Shown here: piece after piece, positions 57,566 through 64,000 of the stretch
Layout: every line of letters starts with the position of its first letter
Position numbering within the stretch: the first letter of the stretch is position 1
Source of the DNA: an uncultured Alphaproteobacteria bacterium
GTDB taxonomy: Bacteria; Pseudomonadota; Alphaproteobacteria; Rhizobiales; Beijerinckiaceae
Assembly (NCBI GenBank): GCA_937988775.1
Contig: CALKHP010000006.1
Coordinates: forward strand, 1 to 64,000
Length of the DNA stretch: 64,000 nucleotides
Direction: 5' to 3'
Translations under genes and position numbers: made by a program
Notes under the pieces: generated by a model
Told to the model about the DNA's origin: nothing
What the model saw: only the letters and a program-made list of their open reading frames with translations
Database searches by the model: none

Positions 57566-58024
57566 ATGGGCGATTTTCCAGAAACCGACGACCCGATGAG
57601 CGTCGCCTTTGCCGAGGCCCGCGCGGCGGCCCGCCTCGGCGAGGTGCCGGTCGGCGCGGCGATCATGCGCGACGGCCGCCTGCTCGCCAGCGCCGGCAAC
57701 CGCACGCGCACGCTGAGCGACCCGACGGCGCATGCCGAGACACTGGCGATCCGCATCGCCTGCGCCGCGATCGCGGATGAGCGCCTGGCCGGCGCCGACC
57801 TTTACGTCACGCTCGAGCCCTGCGTGCTCTGCGTCGGCGCGATCTCGTTTGCCCGCATCCGGCGGCTGTATTTCGCCGCCTCCGATGCGAAAGGCGGCGC
57901 GGTCGAGAACGGCGTGCGGTTTTTCGGCCAGCCGACCTGCCATCACGCGCCTGAGGTCTATGGCGGCATTCGCGAGCAGGAAGCGGCGGTGCTGCTCAAG
58001 GATTTCTTCGGCGAGCGACGCTGA
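57566..58024 (+). CDS. tadA: tRNA adenosine(34) deaminase
   Basis: A 152-residue deaminase of the TadA kind, which converts A34 to inosine in tRNA-Arg(ACG). The zinc motifs are AHAETLAIR (near 54) and PCVLCVGAI (near 86). It starts at ATG 57566; a later ATG at 57596 is possible. It diverges from the pseudouridine synthase, an order typical of this order. The patatin on the other strand follows. Confidence 0.93.
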   Translation: MGDFPETDDPMSVAFAEARAAARLGEVPVGAAIMRDGRLLASAGNRTRTLSDPTAHAETLAIRIACAAIADERLAGADLYVTLEPCVLCVGAISFARIRRLYFAASDAKGGAVENGVRFFGQPTCHHAPEVYGGIREQEAAVLLKDFFGERR

Positions 58025-58039
58025 TCAATCCAACCTTGA

Positions 58040-58864
58040 TCAATCCTGCTCGAGCAGCGCCGCGACCTGCTGCTTGATCGGCTCGGCCGCAGCCAGGATG
58101 CGCCGCGCCGACAGGAAGTCGGGCGCGGTAAAACCGTCCACCGCCGGGCGCAGCACCCGCACCTTCTCGGCGTGCGAGGCGAGGCGGGCGGCGGCGATCG
58201 CGCCCTGCATGATCTGCGAGGCGCCGAGCATCGCCGCGAACGGTCCGGGCAGGCCGGCCTTGCCGCCGGGGCCGCCGGTGACATCGACGGCGATGACGAG
58301 GTCGGCCGCCTCCGCCACCACGTCGAAGGGCAGGGGATCGACCGCGCCGCCATCGATCAGCACGCGGCCCGCGATCGTCACCGGCTTGACGAGGCCGGGC
58401 AGCGCCATCGAGGCGGCGACGGCCGGGAGCAGCGGCCCATGATCGAGCACGCAGCGGCCGCGCCCATAGAAATCGGTGGCGATCGCCGCGAAGGGCAGCT
58501 TCAGCTCCTCGATGCGGCTCGGCATGTCGGACGGCCAGAACGCCGTGAGTAGTTTCTCGGCATCGACGAGGCCGGGATTGCCGCGCTGCATCAGGTCGGC
58601 GAAGCGGCCGACGCGCGCCCGGAACAGCCGCGTCATCGTCTCGGTGCGGTTGCGGAAACCGGCCAGCGCATGCCGGCGCAGCGTCGATGCGTCATGGCCG
58701 GCCGCGTAGGCCGCGCCGATGATGGCGCCGATCGAGGTGCCGGCAATGGCGACGGGCACGATGCCGGCCTCGTCGAGTGCTTCCAGCACGGCGATATGGG
58801 CGAGGCCGCGCGCGCCGCCGCCGCCGAGCGCCAGTGCGATGCGCCGTTTCGCCGGCGCGCTCAT
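58040..58864 (-). CDS. Patatin-like phospholipase family protein
   Basis: A 274-residue patatin/RssA-type protein. The oxyanion motif LALGGGGARGLAH (near 10), the nucleophile elbow AGTSIGAIIG (near 40) and the aspartate DGGAVDPLPF (near 165) form the Ser-Asp dyad set. Relatives hydrolyse membrane lipids or act as unknown esterases. The ATG at 58862-58864 overlaps the rsmE stop by four bases, so the pair is coupled. A substrate is not evident. Confidence 0.9.
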   Translation of the reverse strand: MSAPAKRRIALALGGGGARGLAHIAVLEALDEAGIVPVAIAGTSIGAIIGAAYAAGHDASTLRRHALAGFRNRTETMTRLFRARVGRFADLMQRGNPGLVDAEKLLTAFWPSDMPSRIEELKLPFAAIATDFYGRGRCVLDHGPLLPAVAASMALPGLVKPVTIAGRVLIDGGAVDPLPFDVVAEAADLVIAVDVTGGPGGKAGLPGPFAAMLGASQIMQGAIAAARLASHAEKVRVLRPAVDGFTAPDFLSARRILAAAEPIKQQVAALLEQD

Positions 58865-59601
58865 CGCCAGTCGCCCATTGTTGCCTGCACCAGCGCCATC
58901 GCGGCGACGCCGGCGGTGTCGGCCCGCAGGATGCGCGGCCCGAGCGACAGGCGCAGCGTGCCGGGCCGTGCCAGCAGCATGGCGCGCTCCTCCGCCGCGA
59001 AACCGCCCTCCGGGCCGATCAGCACGGCCAGCGGCGCGTTGGCGGCGGCCTCGAGCGCCGCGAGCGGGTTCGTCGTCTCGGCATCCTCGTCGCAGAAGAT
59101 CACGCGCCGCTCGGCCGGCAGCGCCGCCAGCAGCCGGTCGAGCCGCATCTCGTCCGTGGTTTCCGGCACGTTGAGCACGCCGCATTGCTCGGCCGCCTCG
59201 ATGACATTGGCGCGCAGTCGCGCGACGTTCAGCCGTGAAACCTGCGTGTGGCGCGTCAGCATCGGCACGATGCGGCCGGCGCCCATTTCGACCGCCTTCT
59301 GCACGATATAGTCGAGCCGGGCCGCTTTCAGCGGCGCGAAACAGTACCAGATGGCGCTTGCCGCCGTTTGCGGCCGGGTCTGGGCCACGGCCTCGGTCAG
59401 GCAGTTGCGCTTGTTGGCCTCGACGATGCGGGCGCGCCATTCTCCGTCGCGGCCGTTGAACAGCAGCAGTTCGGCGCCGACGCTCAGGCGCAGCACGTTG
59501 ATCAGGTAGTTCGCCTGCGCGCGGTCGAGCGCCGCCGGCAGGCCGGCGGCCAGATCCGCTTCGACATGGAGCCGGTGGCTGGTGAAGTCGTAGCGCGCCA
59601 A
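58861..59601 (-). CDS. rsmE: 16S rRNA (uracil(1498)-N3)-methyltransferase
   Basis: A 246-residue SPOUT methyltransferase. Conserved are AQANYLINVLRLSVGAELLL, EQCGVLNVPE and the SAM knot LIGPEGGFAAEE, then LSLGPRILRADTA. The TTG at 59599-59601 gives the usual ARYDFTSHRLHVE opening, with AAGGA before it; the frame is open upstream to an ATG at 59658. It methylates U1498 of 16S rRNA. It overlaps the patatin start and is divergent from the exported protein and ubiA. Confidence 0.93.
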   Translation of the reverse strand: MARYDFTSHRLHVEADLAAGLPAALDRAQANYLINVLRLSVGAELLLFNGRDGEWRARIVEANKRNCLTEAVAQTRPQTAASAIWYCFAPLKAARLDYIVQKAVEMGAGRIVPMLTRHTQVSRLNVARLRANVIEAAEQCGVLNVPETTDEMRLDRLLAALPAERRVIFCDEDAETTNPLAALEAAANAPLAVLIGPEGGFAAEERAMLLARPGTLRLSLGPRILRADTAGVAAMALVQATMGDWR

Positions 59602-59773
59602 TCCTTGCGTCCTTTCCGGGGCGAAAACCCGGCTCAGCGCCGGCAATGCCGGCCCCATATCAGCTTTGGAATTGCCAAACTCACAAAACGGCCTTGATTT
59701 TTCGGTTTACCTCGGCTCGTTAACACGAGAAACAGCTTTTAATCGGGGGGCGCGCGATGCGCCTTGGGCGGGC

Positions 59774-60250
59774 ATGACAATCATGGGGATGCTGATGAGG
59801 CGTGGCTTGGCGTCGACGACGCTGCTTGTCGGGGGCTGTTTCGGCATGCTGGCATTGACGCAGCCTGCGCTGGCCGTCGATTGCCAGAAGGATTTCGCCG
59901 CGCTGATGCAGCCGCGCCAGAAGCTCATCGAGCACATTAACGGGTTCAGCAAGAAGAAGGTCTCGCCGCAGGTCGCATGCAGCGCCTTCACCAAGCTCAA
60001 CGCATCGGACGGCAAGCTGATCAGCTGGGTCAAGTTGAACAAGGACTGGTGCCATATTCCCGATGATTTCGTGAAGAATCTCCAGAGCCAGGCCGAGGAC
60101 GCCACCAAGGTGCGCGGCCAGGCCTGCGGCGTGGCGGCGAAACAGTCCAAGATGATCGAGCAGATGAAGGCGCAGCAGCGCCAGCAGGCCGAAGGCGGTC
60201 CGTCCGGGCTGCCGGGCTCGGGTGTGAGGTTGCCCAAGGGCGCATTGTGA
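59774..60250 (+). CDS. Exported hypothetical protein
   Basis: A 158-residue protein with a signal peptide (STTLLVGGCFGMLALTQPAL, cleavage near ALA) and a mature helical part with three or four cysteines (DCQKDFAALM, QVACSAFTKLN, DWCHIPDD, GQACGVA). Its tail is charged and Gln-rich. Similar short proteins occur in Hyphomicrobiales; function is unknown. Several ATGs (59774, 59783, 59789, 59795) compete. Its stop overlaps the GTG start of ubiA, implying coupling. Confidence 0.78.
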   Translation: MTIMGMLMRRGLASTTLLVGGCFGMLALTQPALAVDCQKDFAALMQPRQKLIEHINGFSKKKVSPQVACSAFTKLNASDGKLISWVKLNKDWCHIPDDFVKNLQSQAEDATKVRGQACGVAAKQSKMIEQMKAQQRQQAEGGPSGLPGSGVRLPKGAL

Positions 60251-61206
60251 CGCCGCCCCCGGCCAATGGCGCGCCGCCGGGGGATATCCGCCCAGCCGAT
60301 GCCATCGCCGGCTCGCCGATCATGCGCAACGCGCCGGAAGCGCTGCGCCCCTTTCTGGAACTGGCGCGCGTCGACCGGCCGATCGGCTGGTGGCTGCTGC
60401 TGCTGCCGTGCTGGTGGTCGGTGGCGCTCGCCGCCGATGCCGCCGGCCTGACTTATCCACAGCCGCTGCATCTCGTGCTGTTCTTCATCGGCGCGGTCGC
60501 CATGCGCGGCGCCGGCTCGACCTGGAACGATATCGTCGACCGCAAGCTCGATGCCTCCGTCGCCCGTACTCGCGGCCGCCCGCTGCCCTCCGGCCGCCTG
60601 TCGCTGGCGGGGGCGGTCGCCTTCGGCGTGGCGCTGTCGCTCGTCGGGCTCGCGGTGCTGCTGAGCTTCAACCGTTTCACGGTGCTGCTCGGATTCTGTT
60701 CGCTGGCGCCGGTCGTGGTCTATCCGTTCATGAAGCGCGTGACCTTCCACCCGCAACTGGTGCTCGGCCTGGCTTTCGCCTGGGGCGCGCTGATGGGCTG
60801 GGCGGCGCTGTTCGGCAGCCTGTCCGTGGCGCCGGTGCTGCTCTATCTCGCGGCGATCGCCTGGACCGTCGGCTACGACACCATCTACGCCCTGCAGGAT
60901 ATCGAGGACGACGTCATCGTCGGCATCGGCTCGACGGCGCGCGCCTATGAAGGCCATGTCGGGCGCTTCATCGCGCTGTGCTATGGCGCGGCGGTGGCCT
61001 TGCTGGTGGCGGCGCTCGTCATGGCGGGCGCGAGCCCGGCCGGCTATCTCGGTGCGGCGCTGTTTGCGGGCCATCTCGCCTGGCAGGTGACGCGCCTGAA
61101 GCCGGATGACCCGCAGCGCGCCCTGACGCTGTTCCGCTCAAATCGCGACGCCGGCCTCCTGCTTTTTGCCGGGCTCGTGGCTGGCAGCCTGCTCCGCGCC
61201 CTCTGA
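60247..61206 (+). CDS. ubiA: 4-hydroxybenzoate polyprenyltransferase
   Basis: A 319-residue prenyltransferase for ubiquinone synthesis. About eight membrane segments are present. The first Asp-rich motif is NDIVDRKLD followed by RTRGRPLPSG (near 98) and the second is YALQDIEDD (near 220). It joins the polyprenyl chain to 4-hydroxybenzoate in the inner membrane. The GTG start at 60247 overlaps the previous stop; a later ATG at 60322 would start MRNAPEAL. Near rsmE, as is usual. Confidence 0.95.
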   Translation: MTPPPANGAPPGDIRPADAIAGSPIMRNAPEALRPFLELARVDRPIGWWLLLLPCWWSVALAADAAGLTYPQPLHLVLFFIGAVAMRGAGSTWNDIVDRKLDASVARTRGRPLPSGRLSLAGAVAFGVALSLVGLAVLLSFNRFTVLLGFCSLAPVVVYPFMKRVTFHPQLVLGLAFAWGALMGWAALFGSLSVAPVLLYLAAIAWTVGYDTIYALQDIEDDVIVGIGSTARAYEGHVGRFIALCYGAAVALLVAALVMAGASPAGYLGAALFAGHLAWQVTRLKPDDPQRALTLFRSNRDAGLLLFAGLVAGSLLRAL

Positions 61207-61674
61207 GGCGGCTGCCGCGCAATCGGCGAGCAGATCGAAACCCGTCTGGCGCCGCGCGAGGAAGCGTGGCCGCCGCCCGCTGAGCGGCGAGCCATGGCGG
61301 CGTGGCAGCGGCACGGGGGCCGGTTCCAGCGCCACGCGGTGGCCGCTGAGCGACAGCATGACGAGCCGCGCGCCGTGCAGAGCGGCGATGCGGCGCGCCT
61401 CCGCGATGGCATCGCGCTCGCTGATCTTGCTGGCAAGCAGCGTGCTGCTGCGGCCGGTCTCCAGCACCACGTCGAGATAGAGCCCGTCATCGGCCAGGCC
61501 GGTGCACACGAGCAGCACCGAGGCCTCTCCGGCGCGCGCCGCCGGCGGCAGTCCGGGGTCGTTGCAGGGCGTGGGCGCATCGTCCGGCCTGCGCGAGCGC
61601 ACATCGCACTCCGGCAAGGCGTGGCCATATGGTGCCCATGACCCGGTATCGTTGGCTGGCCGTTTGATTTGCAT
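61138..61674 (-). CDS. DUF6101-like hypothetical protein
   Basis: A 178-residue frame (ATG at 61672-61674) that overlaps the end of ubiA by 69 bases on the opposite strand. It contains DIVLETGRSSTLLASKISERDAIAEA-like segments (strand-helix pattern) and GHRVALEPAPVPLPRRHG. It resembles DUF6101-type proteins described in Bradyrhizobium relatives. The function is unknown, and the tail after residue 155 may be non-conserved because of the overlap. Confidence 0.55.
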   Translation of the reverse strand: MQIKRPANDTGSWAPYGHALPECDVRSRRPDDAPTPCNDPGLPPAARAGEASVLLVCTGLADDGLYLDVVLETGRSSTLLASKISERDAIAEARRIAALHGARLVMLSLSGHRVALEPAPVPLPRRHGSPLSGRRPRFLARRQTGFDLLADCAAAASEGAEQAASHEPGKKQEAGVAI

Positions 61675-61925
61675 CGAATATTCCCAATCCTGGGCGGGGT
61701 CTTTGCCCCGCTCTCCCGCCAAGGTTGGGCGAAGAAACCCTCGCCAAGCTTTAACTGGCGTGGTTAAGAGCGATCGATCTCGGGATTCCGCTGGCGAATT
61801 GGCCAGAATACTCAATGGGACGTGAATATGCCGCTTTTTATTGATCGATGCCTCGGCATGACCTCGTCCTGCACCACAAGCTTCATCGCTGCGCCGCCCT
61901 CTGACGCCCCGGCAGGACGAAGCTG

Positions 61926-62720
61926 ATGGGGGAAGCCGAACTTCAGGCCATGCTTGGCGTGCTCGAGCACGCGGCGCGTGCCGCCGGCGCGGTGGCGCTT
62001 GCCCGCTACCGGCCGGGCGCGGCCCCCGATGCGCGCGTCTCCTACAAGGAGGGCGGCTCGCCGGTGACCGAGGCTGATTACGCCGCCAACGCGGTGCTGA
62101 TCGCGCATCTGCGCGACCGCTTTCCCGATCACGGCTGGCTCTCGGAGGAGACCGCCGACACCGCCGCGCGCCTGTCGCGCCGCGCCGTGTTCGTCGTCGA
62201 TCCGATCGACGGCACGCGCGCCTTCCTCGCCGGCGCCAATAACTGGACCGTGTGCGCGGCGCTCGTCGTCGATGGCGAGCCGGTCGCGGGCGTCGTCCTT
62301 GCGCCGGTGCTCGACCTCTGCCTCACGGCGGCGCGCGGGCTTGGCGCCTTTGCCAACGGGCAGCGCCTCGTGGTCAGCCCGCGCGCGGCCGATCCGTGCC
62401 GCTTCACCGGGCCAAAGCCGATCTATACGCACCTCGCCCCGTTGCTCGGTGGCGGCGTGCATCTGCCGCGCATCGCCTCGCTCGCCTTTCGCCTCGCTTC
62501 GGTGGCGCTCGGGCAGGCCGACATCGCGCTGGCGAGCGACAATGCTCATGATTGGGATATCGCGGCCTCCGATATCATCCTGTCGGAAGCTGGCGCCCGG
62601 CTCACCGATCTCGGTGGCAACAAGCTTATTTACAATCGTCCCGATCCAGTGCATCCCGCCCTGATAGCCGGAGCGCCGTCGCTGCTCGGCCGCCTTCTGG
62701 CTGTCGCCGAGGGCGGGTGA
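61926..62720 (+). CDS. Inositol monophosphatase / bisphosphate nucleotidase family
   Basis: A 264-residue member of the IMPase/CysQ family. Metal motifs are SEETADTA, DPIDGTRAFLAG (near 95) and WDIAASDIILSEAGA (near 207). It likely removes phosphate from 3-prime-phosphoadenosine-5-prime-phosphate (CysQ type) or from inositol or sugar phosphates. In related genomes a gene of this kind precedes DUF4170, DUF374 and waaA, as here, but the reason is not known. I give no symbol because substrate is unresolved. Confidence 0.88.
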   Translation: MGEAELQAMLGVLEHAARAAGAVALARYRPGAAPDARVSYKEGGSPVTEADYAANAVLIAHLRDRFPDHGWLSEETADTAARLSRRAVFVVDPIDGTRAFLAGANNWTVCAALVVDGEPVAGVVLAPVLDLCLTAARGLGAFANGQRLVVSPRAADPCRFTGPKPIYTHLAPLLGGGVHLPRIASLAFRLASVALGQADIALASDNAHDWDIAASDIILSEAGARLTDLGGNKLIYNRPDPVHPALIAGAPSLLGRLLAVAEGG

Positions 62721-62769
62721 GCGGTTGGTGCCGGGCTGATGTGCACGCAAGGTGCGGTGGAGACGGAAC

Positions 62770-63006
62770 ATGGCGGAGACAGAGCCGAAACGCCAGCTTC
62801 TGCATCTGGTTCTCGGTGGCGAACTGACCGATATCGAGGGTATTGAGTTCAAGGATCTGGGCGCGCTCGATATTGTCGGCGTGTTCCCCGACTACCAGAG
62901 TGCCTATGCGGCCTGGAAGGCCAAGGCGCACGCCACCGTCGATAACGCCCATACCCGCTATTTCATCGTGCACCTGCATCGCCTGCTCGATCCAGCGGCG
63001 ACCTGA
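62770..63006 (+). CDS. DUF4170 domain-containing protein
   Basis: A 78-residue protein with the DUF4170 form: LLHLVLGGELTDIEGIEFKD, then VGVFPDYQSAYAAWKAKAH and YFIVHLHRLLDP. It starts at ATG 62770 with GGTGGAGACGGA nearby. It is found before the DUF374 acyltransferase and waaA in Hyphomicrobiales, and is of unknown function. Gene spacing is 49 bases after the phosphatase and 8 before the acyltransferase. Confidence 0.9.
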   Translation: MAETEPKRQLLHLVLGGELTDIEGIEFKDLGALDIVGVFPDYQSAYAAWKAKAHATVDNAHTRYFIVHLHRLLDPAAT

Positions 63007-63014
63007 GCGACGGA

Positions 63015-63785
63015 ATGCTGAAATCCATCTGGCGGTCTCGCGGCCTGCAGCTTGTCCTTGGCACGTTGCTGGCCTGGTACCTGCGCCTCGCGCGCTGGAC
63101 GAGCCGGGTTGAAATCGACGCGCCGGCATTGGCCGTGGCGGAGGGCGAGATGCCCTTCATCCTGGCGATGTGGCACGGCCAGCATTTCATGGTGCCTTTC
63201 CTGCAGAAGCCGGATTATCGCTTCGCCGTGCTGATCTCGCGCCATGGCGACGGCGAGGTCAACGCCATCGCCGCCTCGCATTTCGGTATCAAGCTGGTGC
63301 GCGGCTCCGGGGCGCAGCGCGGCGACCAGATCCGCAAACGCGGCGGCAGCCAGGCCCTGCGCGCCATGCTGGCGGCGCTCAAGAGCGGCCAGAGCATGGC
63401 GTTGACCGCCGATGTGCCGAAGGTTGCCCGCGTCGTCGGGCCGGGCATCGTCATGCTGGCCCGGCTGTCCGGCCGCCCGATCGTGCCGATCGCCATCGTC
63501 AGCAACCGGCGCCTGATCGCGCGCAGCTGGGACCATGCCTGCATCGGCCTGCCGTTCGGGCATTGCGCCGTGCGCTTCGGTGTGCCGATCTTCGTCGCGC
63601 GCGACGCCGATCAGGCGGCGCTCGATGACGTGCGCCATCGCCTGGAGGAAACGCTCGACGACATCCACCGGCTCGCCTACGCGCAGGTCGGCGCGAGCGA
63701 TCCCGGCGCCAACCGGCCGGAGGTCGCCGCCGCCCGCGCCGCCGCGCGCGCCGCAGGTGCCGCGCGCACGAGCCTCCCCGCATGA
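63015..63785 (+). CDS. DUF374 lysophospholipid acyltransferase-like protein
   Basis: A 256-residue DUF374 protein in the LPLAT superfamily. An N-terminal membrane segment (LQLVLGTLLAWYLRLARW) is followed by FILAMWHGQHFMVPFL (H-x4-D-like motif region) and the SRHGDGEVNAI and KRGGSQALRAML segments. The family probably moves an acyl chain in lipid A or membrane lipid synthesis. The stop overlaps the waaA start (ATGA at 63782), supporting a shared role. The last ~30 residues are Ala-rich. Confidence 0.9.
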   Translation: MLKSIWRSRGLQLVLGTLLAWYLRLARWTSRVEIDAPALAVAEGEMPFILAMWHGQHFMVPFLQKPDYRFAVLISRHGDGEVNAIAASHFGIKLVRGSGAQRGDQIRKRGGSQALRAMLAALKSGQSMALTADVPKVARVVGPGIVMLARLSGRPIVPIAIVSNRRLIARSWDHACIGLPFGHCAVRFGVPIFVARDADQAALDDVRHRLEETLDDIHRLAYAQVGASDPGANRPEVAAARAAARAAGAARTSLPA

Positions 63786-64000
63786 AATTGCCGGTTTTCC
63801 TGCGGCTCTACCGGTTGGGCACGCGTGCGTTTTCGCCGGTCGCGCGGATTTTCCTGGCGCGCCGCCGGGCACGCGGCAAGGAGGATGCCGCCCGCATCGA
63901 CGAGCGGCGCGGCATCCCGAGCGTGGTGCGGCCGGAGGGCGTGCTGGTGTGGATGCACGGCGCCAGCGTCGGCGAAACCGTGTCGCTGCTGCCGCTGGTC
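63782..64000 (+). CDS. waaA: 3-deoxy-D-manno-octulosonic-acid transferase, partial
   Basis: The first 73 codons of a KDO transferase; the window cuts the gene at its 3-prime end. The N-terminus MKLPVFLRLYRLGTRAFSPV and the motif VLVWMHGASVGETVSLLPLV match WaaA/KdtA, which adds KDO to the lipid A precursor at the inner membrane. Its start overlaps the DUF374 stop (ATGA). In related genomes lpxK is usually the next gene. Confidence 0.9.
   Translation, partial: MKLPVFLRLYRLGTRAFSPVARIFLARRRARGKEDAARIDERRGIPSVVRPEGVLVWMHGASVGETVSLLPLV

Overview
The window is a high-GC chromosome segment from an alphaproteobacterium, most likely of the order Hyphomicrobiales (Rhizobiales). The markers are the Hsp20-DUF1150 pair, a TIGR02300/FYDLN-acid protein beside a tRNA-Ala and aroA, an rsmD / pseudouridine synthase / tadA group, rsmE next to ubiA, and a nucleotidase-DUF4170-DUF374-waaA lipid A/KDO block. 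I cannot name a genus from sequence alone. There are no rRNA genes and no CRISPR array.

Layout. 0-8 kb: a LysR regulator diverges from a catabolic operon (polyamine-type ABC importer, RidA, a degenerate M24 hydrolase, a DadA-like FAD oxidoreductase). This reads as uptake of an amino-acid-like compound, cleavage, oxidation to an imine, and RidA hydrolysis of the imine. 8-9.2 kb: an eroded AT-richer stretch holding the C-terminal end of a HlyD-type secretion adaptor. 9.2-15.5 kb: a sugar-type ABC importer without its own ATPase, divergent from a MaoC hydratase, a TetR regulator and a fused CoA-transferase; similar palindromes occur in both control regions. 15.8-19.2 kb: a small reductase and two SDRs divergent from a second LysR. 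19.8-22.9 kb: an accessory module DUF3489-DUF2924-large serine recombinase, translationally coupled, with palindromes between it and tRNA-Ala(GGC). 23.3-25.3 kb: TIGR02300 and aroA. 25.4-28.7 kb: two small envelope proteins, an aminotransferase and a KDG kinase. 28.8-31.8 kb: a LacI/GntR-like regulator with a perfect operator, then divergent idnO and idnD for idonate / 5-ketogluconate. 32-38.7 kb: mixed core genes (Lrp, Hsp20-DUF1150, hydrolase, glycosyltransferase, argG, moeB) separated by REP-like palindromes. 38.7-47.3 kb: translation genes (pheT, pheS, rplT, rpmI, infC with an AUU start, bipA), with a REP-flanked DUF559 gene between pheS and pheT and a LOG gene between rplT and pheS. 47.4-64 kb: DUF2939, a large YfhO-like membrane protein, pgi-mutL, rsmD, a pseudouridine synthase with an RGG-like repeated tail, tadA, a patatin, rsmE, ubiA, and the KDO block, with waaA cut by the window end.

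The parts most worth a second look are the DUF3489-DUF2924-recombinase module with its flanking palindromes, the REP-bounded DUF559 cassette, the M24 homologue that has lost its metal ligands, the 153-bp coding repeats in the pseudouridine synthase, and the two inferred regulons (TetR, GntR-like) whose operators can be read directly.
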